From assembly GCF_014268495.2 (NCBI RefSeq), contig NZ_CP077087.1, positions 2,855,501 to 2,919,500 on the forward strand: 64,000 nucleotides of DNA. Direction: 5' to 3'. The DNA comes from Pseudomonas monsensis. Its GTDB lineage: Bacteria > Pseudomonadota > Gammaproteobacteria > Pseudomonadales > Pseudomonadaceae. Under the pieces are notes generated by a model, which saw only the letters and a list, made by a program, of their open reading frames with translations, was not told where the DNA came from and did no database searches. Positions 45,262-53,983 of the stretch are shown piece by piece (within the stretch, counting starts at the first letter, position 1; each line of letters starts with the position of its first letter). The translations under genes and the position numbers were made by a program.

Positions 45262-46305
45262 TCACCGAAACGCCGGCACCACATGCTTGATAAACAACTC
45301 CAGCGACTTCTTCTTCTCCTCATGCGGCAAGCTGTTGTCACACCAGAAGCTGAACTCATCCACCCCCAGTTCCTGGTAATACTTGATCCGCGGAATGATC
45401 TCTTCCGGCGTACCAATCATCGCCGTCTTGTGCAAACTCTCCAATTCAAACTCCGGACGCCCGGCAAACTTCTCTTCCGGGCTCGGCGCCAGAAAGCCAT
45501 TGACCGGCGTTTGCTTGTTGCCGAACCACGCATCGAAGGTGCGATAGAACCGTGAGATCGCTTTCGCGCCGACTTTCCAGCCATCAGGATTATCGGCGGT
45601 GTGCACATGGGTATGGCGCAGCACCATCAGTTGCGGACGCGGCACGTCTGGATTGTTATCCAGCGCGGTTTGGAATTTGTTCTTCAGGTCGACGACTTCT
45701 TCGTCACCTTTCATCAGCGGCGTGACCATCACGTTGCAGCCGTTGGCCACGGCGAAGTTGTGTGAATCCGGGTCGCGGGCGGCGATCCACATTGGCGGGT
45801 TGGGCTTCTGGATCGGTTTCGGCACGCTGGTGGAGGTGGGGAATTTCCAGATGTCACCATCGTGGGCGTAGTCGCCTTGCCACAGGGCGCGGACCACCGG
45901 GACCATCTCGCGCAGGGCCTGGCCACCGGCGGAGGCGGGCATGCCGCCGGCCATGCGATCGAATTCAACTTGGTAGGCGCCACGGGCCAGGCCGACTTCC
46001 ATGCGGCCGTTGCTGATCACGTCGAGCAACGCGCATTCACCGGCAACGCGCAGCGGGTGCCAGAACGGCGCGATGATGGTGCCGGCACCGAGGTGGATGG
46101 TGGTGGTTTTGGCCGCGAGGTAAGCGAGCAATGGCATCGGGCTTGGCGAGATGGTGTATTCCATCGCGTGGTGTTCGCCGATCCACACGGTGCTGAAACC
46201 ACCTGCCTCGGCCATCAGGGTCAGTTCGGTGAGGTCTTCGAACAGTTGGCGGTGGCTGACGCTTTCGTCCCAGCGTTCCATGTGGATGAACAGGGAAAAT
46301 TTCAT
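45262..46305 (-). CDS. LLM-class flavin-dependent monooxygenase
   Basis: A 347-aa luciferase-like (TIM-barrel) monooxygenase that uses reduced FMN supplied by a partner. It has the family patterns WIGEHHAMEY near the start, GAGTIIAPFWHPLRVAGECALLD, and GLARGAYQVEFDRMAGG. The length is normal for the bacterial-luciferase superfamily (limonene monooxygenase-like group). The start is supported by GAGGAAGC upstream. The flavin reductase gene lies just upstream on the same strand, a two-component monooxygenase arrangement, separated by a REP doublet. The NCS1 permease across the divergent promoter suggests a nitrogenous heterocycle as substrate, which is inference. Confidence 0.9.
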   Translation of the reverse strand: MKFSLFIHMERWDESVSHRQLFEDLTELTLMAEAGGFSTVWIGEHHAMEYTISPSPMPLLAYLAAKTTTIHLGAGTIIAPFWHPLRVAGECALLDVISNGRMEVGLARGAYQVEFDRMAGGMPASAGGQALREMVPVVRALWQGDYAHDGDIWKFPTSTSVPKPIQKPNPPMWIAARDPDSHNFAVANGCNVMVTPLMKGDEEVVDLKNKFQTALDNNPDVPRPQLMVLRHTHVHTADNPDGWKVGAKAISRFYRTFDAWFGNKQTPVNGFLAPSPEEKFAGRPEFELESLHKTAMIGTPEEIIPRIKYYQELGVDEFSFWCDNSLPHEEKKKSLELFIKHVVPAFR

Positions 46306-46340
46306 GACGCTTCCTCGGATTTTTTGTTGTTGAGGCTACA

Positions 46341-46430
46341 TGTGGGAGCGAGCTTGCTCGCGAAGGCGTCTTGTCAATCGCCATAGATGCCGGCTGTTAC
46401 ACCGCCTTCGCGAGCAAGCTCGCTCCCACA
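46341..46430. repeat. REP doublet (inverted pair)
   Basis: TGTGGGAGCGAGCTTGCTCG with its following CGAAGGC, and its inverted copy (GCCTTCGCGAGCAAGCTCGC TCCCACA), lie about 35 nt apart. This is the standard Pseudomonas REP core in BIME-like arrangement, sitting inside the reductase-monooxygenase transcript, where it may attenuate or stabilise the mRNA. Confidence 0.9.
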
Positions 46431-46452
46431 GTTGTTATGCGTTGTTCTTTTA

Positions 46453-46938
46453 TCAGGCCAGGACGGGCAGGGCACCCATCTTGCCGTGGCAATACACCAG
46501 CGGCCCGGTGTGCTGCTCGGGCACTATCAGATTCTTCACCGCGCCGACCATGATCGCGTGGTCGCCGCCTTCGTATTCGCGCCACAGTTCACATTCGATG
46601 ATAGCCGTCGCGTTGGCGAGGATCGGGTTACCCAGTTCGCTCAGTGTCCATTCGATGCCTTGCGCTTTGTCTTTGCCTTTGCGGGCGAAGGCGTAGGCTT
46701 CGCTTTGCTGGCCGCCGGACAGGACGTGGATGGCAAAGCGTTTGTTTTTGATCAGCACCGGATAGGAATCAGAGCTGTAGTTGGGGCAGAACAGCACCAG
46801 CGCCGGGTCCATCGACAGCGAGCTGAAGGCGCTGGCAGTCAGGCCGACGATCTGACCGTCATCGTCCAGGGTGGTGATAACGGTTACGCCGGACGGGAAC
46901 GAGCCCATGACTTGTTTGTAGATGGCGGCATCGATCAT
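46453..46938 (-). CDS. Flavin reductase partner of the LLM monooxygenase
   Basis: A 161-aa protein of the flavin reductase-like (HpaC/RutF type) family: YKQVMGSFPSGVTVITTLDD, the FMN-binding LTASAFSSLSMDPALVLFC, and the GDHAIMVGAV block near the end. It reduces free FMN with NAD(P)H and passes it to the neighbouring monooxygenase. The longer frame upstream is rejected: ATG at 46938 has GAGGA eight nt before it and starts exactly where family proteins start (MIDAAIYKQVMG). Confidence 0.88.
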   Translation of the reverse strand: MIDAAIYKQVMGSFPSGVTVITTLDDDGQIVGLTASAFSSLSMDPALVLFCPNYSSDSYPVLIKNKRFAIHVLSGGQQSEAYAFARKGKDKAQGIEWTLSELGNPILANATAIIECELWREYEGGDHAIMVGAVKNLIVPEQHTGPLVYCHGKMGALPVLA

Positions 46939-46989
46939 TGGACGATCCTCGGGTGTTGTGACGCTGTTTTTATGTGTTTGTTGGTCTGA

Positions 46990-46999
46990 TGGTATACCA
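46990..46999. promoter_or_regulatory. Palindromic operator candidate TGGTATACCA
   Basis: A perfect 10-bp palindrome 52 nt upstream of the flavin reductase start. The TGGTATACCA pattern is of the kind bound by FadR/VanR-type GntR regulators. No regulator gene is adjacent. Confidence 0.45.
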
Positions 47000-47168
47000 G
47001 TATTTAATCTTTGCAAGGGCTTTTAAGCTGAACCGATAAACGTGCCGCGTTCGTCGGAAACTCAGCATTTACGGGGCTTTCGCCTGGTCGCAAAGCCGTG
47101 ATATCAGGGAGGATGACGCATCAGATAGCGTCGCAAACTACGGATCAGTCTTGTGAATTGTTTGGAAT

Positions 47169-47181
47169 ACCATAATATGGT
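47169..47181. promoter_or_regulatory. Palindromic operator candidate ACCATAATATGGT
   Basis: A perfect inverted repeat (ACCATA-A-TATGGT) about 76 nt upstream of the permease start, sharing the ACC...GGT ends with the site at 46990. The two sites could couple the divergent genes to one regulator. Confidence 0.4.
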
Positions 47182-47256
47182 CTGCATCTGAGAGGTGGCC
47201 AGAGAGTCCCCCCGGTTTGGCTTCATACAACGATAAGAACAGACAAACTCGAGTTC

Positions 47257-48669
47257 ATGCATATGTCCCAGATGTCCCGGCAAGATCCGTTGATCGAGAA
47301 TCACACGGTCGACTACGTCCCACTCGCGGAACGCCACGGGAAGGCCCGCGACCTTTTCACCCTTTGGTTCAGCACCAACATTGCGCCACTGCCCATCGTC
47401 ACCGGCGCCATGGTGGTTCAGGTGTTTCATCTCGACTTGTTCTGGGGGCTGCTGGCGATTGCGCTGGGGCACCTGATCGGTGGCGTGGTGATCGCACTGG
47501 CCTCGGCGCAGGGGCCGCGCATGGGCATTCCGCAGATGGTGCAGAGTCGTGGCCAGTTCGGACGCTACGGTGCGCTGTTGATCGTGTTTTTTGCAGCGAT
47601 CATCTACATCGGTTTCTTCATTTCCAACATCGTGCTCGCCGGCAAATCCATCGTCGGCATCGCGCCGTCGGTGCCGGCGCCGTTGAGCATTCTCATCGGT
47701 GCACTGGCGGCTACGGCGATCGGCGTGATCGGCTACAACTTCATTCACACGCTGAACCGCATCGGCACTTGGGTGATGGGCAGTGCGCTGCTCGCCGGTT
47801 TCATCTACATCTTTGCCCACGACTTGCCGGCAGACTTCCTGACTCGCGGCAGTTTCAACCTGTCGGGCTGGCTGGCGACGGTGTCGCTGGGGATCATCTG
47901 GCAGATCAGTTTCTCGCCGTACGTGTCCGACTATTCGCGTTATCTGCCAGCGGATATCGGTATCGCCAAACCGTTCTGGGCAACGTACCTCGGGGCGACG
48001 CTGGGTACGATTCTGTCGTTCACCTTTGGTGCGGTAGCCGTGCTGGCGACGCCCGAAGGCACCGAGGCGATGACGGCGGTCAAGCAGTCCACCGGGTGGC
48101 TGGGGCCAATGCTGATGGTGCTGTTCCTGCTCAATATCATCAGCCACAACGCCCTTAATCTGTATGGCGCGGTGCTGTCGATCATCACCTCGATCCAGAC
48201 CTTCGCCAGCCAGTGGACGCCGAGCATCAAGGTGCGTGTGGTGCTGTCGAGCGTGGTGCTGGCGGGCTGCTGTGTGGTCGCGCTCGGTGCCTCGGCGGAT
48301 TTCATCTCCCAGTTCATCGGGCTGATTCTGGCGTTGCTGCTGGTGCTGGTGCCGTGGGCGTCGATCAACCTGATCGACTTTTACCTGATCAAGCGCGGCT
48401 GCTACGACATCACCTCGATCTTCCGCGCCGATGGCGGGGTTTACGGGCGCTTTAATCTGCACGCGATCATTGCTTATTTCATCGGCATTCTCGTGCAACT
48501 GCCGTTCGCCAATACCTCGCTGTACGTCGGGCCTTACGCCAATCTGGTCGAGGGCGCGGACTTGTCCTGGCTGGTCGGCCTGGTGGTCACCGTGCCGTTG
48601 TATTACTGCCTGGCAACACGCGGCCAGACACAGCAGAGCAGGGCGGCGAGATTGGGTTACACCGACTGA
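47257..48669 (+). CDS. NCS1-family purine/cytosine-type permease
   Basis: A 470-aa integral membrane protein with about 12 hydrophobic segments. The conserved NCS1 features are ARDLFTLWFSTNIAPLPIVTG near the N-terminus, GIPQMVQSRGQFGRYGALL after TM2, FSPYVSDYSRYLP in the middle, and SHNALNLYGAVLS (TM8 region). The family imports nucleobases and related ring compounds with H+ or Na+. Three ATGs (47257, 47263, 47272) are possible starts and none has a strong ribosome-binding site. It is divergent from the monooxygenase pair, which probably metabolises what it imports. Confidence 0.88.
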   Translation: MHMSQMSRQDPLIENHTVDYVPLAERHGKARDLFTLWFSTNIAPLPIVTGAMVVQVFHLDLFWGLLAIALGHLIGGVVIALASAQGPRMGIPQMVQSRGQFGRYGALLIVFFAAIIYIGFFISNIVLAGKSIVGIAPSVPAPLSILIGALAATAIGVIGYNFIHTLNRIGTWVMGSALLAGFIYIFAHDLPADFLTRGSFNLSGWLATVSLGIIWQISFSPYVSDYSRYLPADIGIAKPFWATYLGATLGTILSFTFGAVAVLATPEGTEAMTAVKQSTGWLGPMLMVLFLLNIISHNALNLYGAVLSIITSIQTFASQWTPSIKVRVVLSSVVLAGCCVVALGASADFISQFIGLILALLLVLVPWASINLIDFYLIKRGCYDITSIFRADGGVYGRFNLHAIIAYFIGILVQLPFANTSLYVGPYANLVEGADLSWLVGLVVTVPLYYCLATRGQTQQSRAARLGYTD

Positions 48670-48688
48670 GCTGATCCGCTACCCGACA

Positions 48689-48719
48689 ATGCCCGGCCAT
48701 TCGCCGGGCATTGTTGTTT
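48689..48719 (+). terminator. Terminator after the NCS1 permease
   Basis: AATGCCCGGC, a 4-5 nt loop, GCCGGGCATT, then a T-rich stretch, 20 nt after the stop codon. Confidence 0.75.
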
Positions 48720-48916
48720 CCGCATCCCGGCGGTCATTCAAATTGGCCACAACGATCCCCTTTTGGCCCATCCCCCACTGTGCTCCGGCTACGCTGTCAG
48801 CAAGAATCAAAGCCACAACCAGACGCTGAACCTTAATTCCTTGGCTGCCTTTACAGCCGCTGCCGTGTACAGAACATAAAAACCATCGAACTCACGCTGC
48901 CTTTTGGGGAACAACC

Positions 48917-50017
48917 ATGGTCACGATGAAACGTATTCTGGGCGCTACCGTGTGTGGGCTGACACTGCTGGCCAGTGCCGTGCAGGCTGAGCAGCGCGAA
49001 CTGCGGGTGTACAACTGGGCGGATTACATCCTGCCGTCGGTGCCCAAGGATTTCGCCGCGAAAACCGGTATCAAAGTGACCTGGGACACCTTCGACACCA
49101 ACGAATCGCTGGAAGCCAAACTGCTCACCGGCAACTCCGGTTATGACCTGGTGGTGCCGTCGAACCAGTTCCTTGAAACGCAGATCAAGGCTGGCGTGTT
49201 TCAGAAACTGGATAAATCGAAACTGCCGAACTGGAGCCACCAGGATCCGGAACTGTTGAAACTGCTGGGCAAGAACGATCCGGGTAACCAGTACGGCGTG
49301 CCTTACATGGTCGGTACGGTGCTGATCGGCTTCAACCCGGCCAAGGTAAAAGCGGCACTGGGCGACAATGCGCCGGTGGACAGTTGGGACCTGGTGTTCA
49401 AACCGGAAAACATGGAAAAACTCAAATCCTGCGGCGTGGCGATGCTTGATTCGCCGACAGAAATCCTGCCGCTGGCCCTGCATTACCTGGGCCTCGATCC
49501 GAACAGCCAGAACCCGGCCGACTATGAAAAAGCCAAGGAGCTGATGCTCAAGGTTCGCCCCTACGTGACCTATTTCAACTCGGCCAAGTACATGACCGAC
49601 ATTGCCAACGGCGACATCTGCGTGGCCATCGGTTATTCCGGCAGCTTCTACCAGTTCGGCAACCGCGCCAAAGAAGCCGGCAACGGTGTGGTGGTCGACT
49701 GGCGCTTGCCGAAAGAAGGTGCGCCGATCTGGTTCGACACTTTCGCCATTCCGAAGAGCGCGAAGAACGTCGCCGAGGCCCATGAATTCCTCAATAACCT
49801 GCTCGATCCGAAAGTGATCGCACCGATCAGCGACTTCCTCGGTTACCCGAATGCGAACAAGGATTCGATGCCGCTGATCAACAAGGAAATCACCGGCAAC
49901 CCGAACCTGACACCCACCCCTGAAGCGCTGAAAAACCTCTACGTCGTGCAACCGTTGCCGCAGAAAATCGAGCGCGTGCGTACCCGCGTATGGACCAACA
50001 TCAAGTCTGACAAATAG
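48917..50017 (+). CDS. Periplasmic polyamine-binding protein (PotF/SpuD-like)
   Basis: A 366-aa substrate-binding protein with a Sec signal peptide (VTMKRILGATVCGLTLLASAVQA). Family patterns are LRVYNWADYILPSV, TWDTFDTNESLEAKLL, SGYDLVVPSNQFL, GVPYMVGTVLIGFN and YSGSFYQFGNRA. The Trp-Asp-Thr-Phe-Asp run and the WFDTFAIPKSA block contain residues that line the polyamine pocket in PotF. It binds putrescine- or spermidine-type ligands for an ABC importer, but the permease and ATPase genes are not adjacent, so it is a solo binding protein. The first ATG is at 48917, with a second in-frame ATG three codons in. Confidence 0.9.
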   Translation: MVTMKRILGATVCGLTLLASAVQAEQRELRVYNWADYILPSVPKDFAAKTGIKVTWDTFDTNESLEAKLLTGNSGYDLVVPSNQFLETQIKAGVFQKLDKSKLPNWSHQDPELLKLLGKNDPGNQYGVPYMVGTVLIGFNPAKVKAALGDNAPVDSWDLVFKPENMEKLKSCGVAMLDSPTEILPLALHYLGLDPNSQNPADYEKAKELMLKVRPYVTYFNSAKYMTDIANGDICVAIGYSGSFYQFGNRAKEAGNGVVVDWRLPKEGAPIWFDTFAIPKSAKNVAEAHEFLNNLLDPKVIAPISDFLGYPNANKDSMPLINKEITGNPNLTPTPEALKNLYVVQPLPQKIERVRTRVWTNIKSDK

Positions 50018-50038
50018 ATATGGACTGAACGAAATCCC

Positions 50039-50129
50039 TGTGGGAGCGAGCTTGCTCGCGAAGGCGTGGGATCATCCAGCATCATCGTTGAATGACACAC
50101 CGCTTTCGCGAGCAAGCTCGCTCCCACAG
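50039..50129. repeat. REP doublet between convergent genes
   Basis: TGTGGGAGCGAGCTTGCTCG and its inverted copy (CGAGCAAGCTCGCTCCCACA) are 40 nt apart, between the ends of the binding-protein and TerC genes. It probably acts as a transcript-end structure for both. Confidence 0.9.
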
Positions 50130-50143
50130 GTTTTTATGGCGTG

Positions 50144-51118
50144 TCATTCCGTGCTGCGTTCGCTTTCTCTGGTCATCACCAGACTCAGCAGCACCGACCC
50201 CAGAATGACCCCGCCCACCACCGCCAGCGACCACTCCACCGGCATGTGCAGCCACGGCATCAAGACCATCTTGCCGCCGATGAACACCAGCACCATCGCC
50301 AGTCCGTACTTGAGCAGATGGAAGCGGTCGGCCATGTCTGCCAGCAGGAAGTACAAAGCGCGCAGGCCCATGATCGCGAAAATATTTGAAGTGAAGACAA
50401 TGAACGGGTCAGTCGTCACGGCGAAGATTGCCGGGATGCTGTCAACCGCGAACATCAGGTCACTGGCCTCGATCAGCACCAGCACCAGGAACATCGGAGT
50501 AGCCCAGCGCACGCCGTTCTGCAGGACGAAAAACCGTTCGCCATGAAAGCCGCTGGTGATGCGCATATGCCCGCGCACCCAGCGCAGCAACGGATTTTTT
50601 TCCAGATCAGGTTGATGGTCGGCAAACACCAGCATCTTGATCCCGGTAATGATCAGGAACACGCCGAAGGCATACAGCAGCCATTCGAACTGCGACACCA
50701 GCCACACCCCGGCAAAAATCATTACCGCCCGCATCACAATGGCGCCAAGCACGCCGTACAGCAGCACCCGCCGCTGTAGCTCGGGTGGCACGGCGAAGTA
50801 GCTGAAGATCATCACGAAGACGAACATGTTGTCGATCGACAGCGATTGTTCGATCAGATAACCGGTGAGGAATTCGAGGGTTTTCTGTCGGGCGATGTCA
50901 GCGCCGAACGCGCCATGCAGGTACCACCAGAGCAGCGCTGCGAAACTCAGTGCCAGCAGGCACCAGGCGATGACCCAGGACAAGGCTTCGCGAACCGACA
51001 CCCGATGCGCCTTGCGCCCACCGAAGACAAACAGGTCCAATGCCAGCATGGCAAGCACGAAGACGATGAAGGCGCCCCACATCCATGGTTCGCCGATATT
51101 GATGTTTGTGGCTGGCAT
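50144..51118 (-). CDS. TerC-family integral membrane protein
   Basis: A 324-aa protein with eight to nine membrane segments. TerC hallmarks are WGAFIVFVLAMLALDLFVFG, YLIEQSLSIDNMFVFVMIF (conserved acidic/Asn-Met motif), LIEASDLMFAVDSIPAIFAV and FTSNIFAIMGLRALYFLL. The paired SLSIDN and DLMFAVDS motifs are inverted repeats that carry acidic residues for metal transport; Alx/TerC relatives export manganese. A longer frame upstream is rejected because ATG 51118 has AGGGAG before it and begins at the usual family start. Confidence 0.92.
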   Translation of the reverse strand: MPATNINIGEPWMWGAFIVFVLAMLALDLFVFGGRKAHRVSVREALSWVIAWCLLALSFAALLWWYLHGAFGADIARQKTLEFLTGYLIEQSLSIDNMFVFVMIFSYFAVPPELQRRVLLYGVLGAIVMRAVMIFAGVWLVSQFEWLLYAFGVFLIITGIKMLVFADHQPDLEKNPLLRWVRGHMRITSGFHGERFFVLQNGVRWATPMFLVLVLIEASDLMFAVDSIPAIFAVTTDPFIVFTSNIFAIMGLRALYFLLADMADRFHLLKYGLAMVLVFIGGKMVLMPWLHMPVEWSLAVVGGVILGSVLLSLVMTRESERSTE

Positions 51119-51235
51119 GTCGCGCTCCCTGTCTATTCTTGGATTGGGGTCAGACGTGGCCATGCTAACGACGGGTTTGTGCCAAAGAAAAATCGTTTAT
51201 TTCTGCGCAACAGTTCGTTAATAACGAAGTATCGA

Positions 51236-51664
51236 GGCTTCAGCGGCGGCAGTTACGTGCTGGTGCAGAAGTACCTGCACAACATGACGGCCTGGAATGC
51301 GCTGAGCGTCGAGGCGCAGGAACGGGTGATCGGGCGCAAGAAGCTCTCGGACATCGAACTGGAGGACTCGGTCAAACCGAGCAACTCCCACAGTGCGCTG
51401 ACCACCCTCACCACGGCAGACGGCGAGGAAGTGAAAATCCTGCGCGACAACATGCCGTTCGGCCGGCCTGGGGCAGGGGCGTTCGGCACGTTCTTCATTG
51501 GTTACGCACGTTCGCCCGAGCCGAACGAGCAGATGCTGGAGAACATGTTCGTCGGCAAGCCACCGGGCAACTACGACAAGTTGCTGGATTTCAGCACGGC
51601 CGTGACTGGCAGTTTGTATTTCGTACCGTCTGCTGACTTGCTGGAGGAACTGGCCGAGCGTTGA
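51236..51664 (+). pseudogene. DyP-type peroxidase, C-terminal fragment
   Basis: About 142 residues match the C-terminal half of B-type dye-decolourising peroxidases: GGSYVLVQKYLHNM, ERVIGRKKLSDIEL, KPSNSHSALTTL (probable proximal haem His), ILRDNMPFG (distal Arg and Asn), GTFFIGYARSP and GKPPGNYDKLLDFSTAVTGS. The N-terminal half, including the GXXDG motif, is missing. The upstream sequence is the TerC promoter side and has no start codon or ribosome-binding site in this frame. A 5' deletion that fused the remnant to the TerC flank is the simplest explanation. Not expected to make an active enzyme. Confidence 0.85.
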
Positions 51665-52453
51665 TCAGCGAAAGAATTCCCCCGGTGTTTCGCCGAACTG
51701 TTGGCGAAATGCGGCGATAAACGCCGACGTTGAGTCGTAACCACAGGCCAGCGCGACGTCGGTGACGCGCTCGCCTTTTTCCAGTGGTGTCAGTGCGCCG
51801 AGCAACCGCAGGCGCTGGCGCCAGGCGCGAAAGGTCAGGCCGGTATCGCGCAGGAACAGCCGGGTGAGGGTCTTCTCGGTGACACCGAACTTCTCGCTCC
51901 AATGACTCAGCGTGGTCTGCTGTTCCGGGTGTTGCTCCAGGCTCTGGTAGATCTGCTTCAAGCGGGCGTCTTGCGGCAACGGCAGCATCAGGTCGATCTG
52001 CGGCGCCTCGGCCAGTTGATCGAGGATCACTTGGGCCAGACGTCCATGCGGGCCACTCTGCTCGTATTCCACCGGGACTTCGCTGAACGCACGAATCAAT
52101 TCCCTGAGTAGATCGCTGACGCCCAGCACATGGCAGCGCTCAAGCGCCCATCCAGCGACGCTGCAATCGATGTAGAGGCTGCGCATTTCCGTGTGCGGCG
52201 AGCTGAACACCCGATGCGGCACACCCGCCGGAATCCATACGGCGCGCTCGGGCGGGGCGACGAAGCGGCCGGCGCTGGTCTGTATTTCCAGCACCCCCTG
52301 AATCGCGTACGACAACTGCACCCACGGGTGGCTGTGGCGCCGGGTCAGGGCACGATTGGGCAGCGATTCGGTGCGCCCGTAGAGTGGGCGCGGCAGGCTG
52401 GGCAGCCCGGGAATGCTGCGCCGGATGCTTTTTTCATGTCCTTTAGGCGGCAT
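51665..52453 (-). CDS. AraC-family transcriptional regulator
   Basis: A 262-aa regulator: an N-terminal cupin-like sensor (RRHSHPWVQLSYAIQGVLEI, WIPAGVPHRVFSS) and a C-terminal double helix-turn-helix (LSHWSEKFGVTEKTLTRLFL, then VTDVALACGYDSTSAFIAAF and QFGETPGEFFR). The start at 52453 (MPPKGHEKS) gives the usual length; the longer frame reads antisense through the divergent gene's start. It is divergent from the symporter gene with 84 nt between start codons, so it probably controls that gene and itself. Confidence 0.9.
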   Translation of the reverse strand: MPPKGHEKSIRRSIPGLPSLPRPLYGRTESLPNRALTRRHSHPWVQLSYAIQGVLEIQTSAGRFVAPPERAVWIPAGVPHRVFSSPHTEMRSLYIDCSVAGWALERCHVLGVSDLLRELIRAFSEVPVEYEQSGPHGRLAQVILDQLAEAPQIDLMLPLPQDARLKQIYQSLEQHPEQQTTLSHWSEKFGVTEKTLTRLFLRDTGLTFRAWRQRLRLLGALTPLEKGERVTDVALACGYDSTSAFIAAFRQQFGETPGEFFR

Positions 52454-52537
52454 CTTGTGGCCCTTCGGCGTTAGTCGGTAATTCGCAGCCACGTTAGAGT
52501 CGTCGACACGCCCTGGCAACCCCCGGATAGACAGACC

Positions 52538-53536
52538 ATGACTCGCCCAAGATTCCTGCCCGACAACTTCACCCTGACATTGATCGGCGTAGTTCTGCTC
52601 GCCAGTTTCCTGCCCGCCAGCGGTCAGGTCGCGGTCGGCTTCGGCTGGCTGACCAACATCGCCATCGCCCTGCTGTTTTTTCTGCACGGCGCCAAACTCT
52701 CGCGCGAATCGATCATCGCCGGTGCCGGGCACTGGCGCCTGCATCTGCTGGTATTCGGCCTGACGTTTGTGTTGTTCCCGATTCTCGGTCTGGCGTTAAA
52801 ACCGCTGTTGTCGCCGTTGATTGGCGACAAGCTGTACATGGGCATGCTCTACCTGTGCGCGTTGCCCGCCACAGTGCAGTCGGCGATCGCTTTCACCTCG
52901 TTGGCGCGGGGCAACATTCCGGCGGCGATTTGCAGTGCGGCGGCATCCAGCCTGTTCGGGATTTTCCTCACGCCGTTGCTGGTGACGCTGTTGCTTGACG
53001 TCCACGGCGACGGCGGTTCGACCCTCGATGCGATCCTGAAAATCAGCGTGCAACTGCTGTTGCCATTCATCGCCGGGCAGATCGCCCGGCGCTGGATCGG
53101 CGCGTGGGTCGGCCGCAACAAGAACTGGCTGAAATTCGTCGATCAGGGTTCGATTCTGCTGGTGGTCTACGGTGCATTCAGCGAAGCGGTCAACGAAGGC
53201 ATCTGGCATCAGATTCCGCTGGTCGATCTGTTGGGACTGGTGGTGGTCTGCTGCATCCTGCTGGCGTTGGTGCTGCTGGCCTCGACCCTGCTGGGCAGAG
53301 TGTTCGGCTTCAGCCAGGAAGATCGCATCACCATACTGTTCTGCGGTTCGAAAAAGAGTCTGGCGACCGGCGTGCCAATGGCTCAGGTGCTGTTTGCCGG
53401 GAGCACCATCGGCGTGCTGATTCTGCCGCTGATGCTGTTCCATCAGATTCAGCTGATGGTCTGTGCGGTGCTGGCGCAGCGCTATGCGAAACGGCCGGAA
53501 TCGGTGCCGGAGTTGATGGCGCAGGTGGACCCCTAG
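52538..53536 (+). CDS. Bile acid:sodium symporter-like permease (YfeH type)
   Basis: A 332-aa membrane protein with about ten hydrophobic segments. It matches the SBF-like group: GWLTNIAIALLFFLHGAKLS, YLCALPATVQSAIAFTSLARGN (the conserved Ala/Pro-Thr crossover), ICSAAASSLFGIFLTPLL, and the late FCGSKKSLATGVPMAQVLF motif. The second and last are the discontinuous crossover helices that bind Na+ in this fold. Physiological substrates of the YfeH group are unknown; bile acids are unlikely. The AraC regulator next door suggests inducible expression. Confidence 0.9.
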   Translation: MTRPRFLPDNFTLTLIGVVLLASFLPASGQVAVGFGWLTNIAIALLFFLHGAKLSRESIIAGAGHWRLHLLVFGLTFVLFPILGLALKPLLSPLIGDKLYMGMLYLCALPATVQSAIAFTSLARGNIPAAICSAAASSLFGIFLTPLLVTLLLDVHGDGGSTLDAILKISVQLLLPFIAGQIARRWIGAWVGRNKNWLKFVDQGSILLVVYGAFSEAVNEGIWHQIPLVDLLGLVVVCCILLALVLLASTLLGRVFGFSQEDRITILFCGSKKSLATGVPMAQVLFAGSTIGVLILPLMLFHQIQLMVCAVLAQRYAKRPESVPELMAQVDP

Positions 53537-53983
53537 TTCGCCACGCCGCTTGTCTAAGGCATTGTGTCAAAGCGTTGCAGCAGGGGATTGCTATGAAATA
53601 GCGTCCCCTCGCGAGCAGGTTCCTCTGCTGAATATCTCCAAATAACTCAAAATTAATCAATGAGTTATCACTTGTTTGGGTTGATATGAGACATTTTGTT
53701 TCTGAAATATTATGAAAAAATAATTGGGGAAAGGGGTTGCCACGACTCGGGTGGCTGTTTAGGATCCAATCTTCGCAAATATAACAAGTCTGGGCAGGAA
53801 GCTCAGCCGCATGGGATTTATATGGATATTATCGCCCCCAACTTTCTATTCTCTTAGTGGTCATTCGCGAACACCGCGAAGATTGACTGCGCTCTGCCAA
53901 TACCTCTTTACGATGGATAGCGCTTCGCACTTGCGAAGGGTTGCGCCTGCATTGGATACAAACTTACGTAAAGGATTCTACGT
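53537..53983 (+). promoter_or_regulatory. AT-rich upstream region of the HSS-di-iron operon
   Basis: About 450 nt without a gene, markedly more AT-rich around 53640-53870 than its surroundings. It holds a perfect inverted repeat CTTCGCA-CT-TGCGAAG at 53923-53938, and two TACGTA hexamers at 53965-53970 and 53979-53984. The hexamers flank the AAAGGA ribosome-binding site and overlap the start codon. These could be regulator or RNA-structure sites. I see no clear -35/-10 pair. Confidence 0.45.

Noticed and set aside
47104..48498. 464-codon minus-strand frame opposite the NCS1 permease
   Set aside because: The plus-strand frame has the NCS1 motifs and membrane segments; the antisense frame is Arg/Gln/His-rich noise.
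53585..53625. Decayed REP-like sequence (CCCTCGCGAGCAGG) downstream of the symporter gene
   Set aside because: Only a partial core without the paired arm; too weak to list as a repeat.
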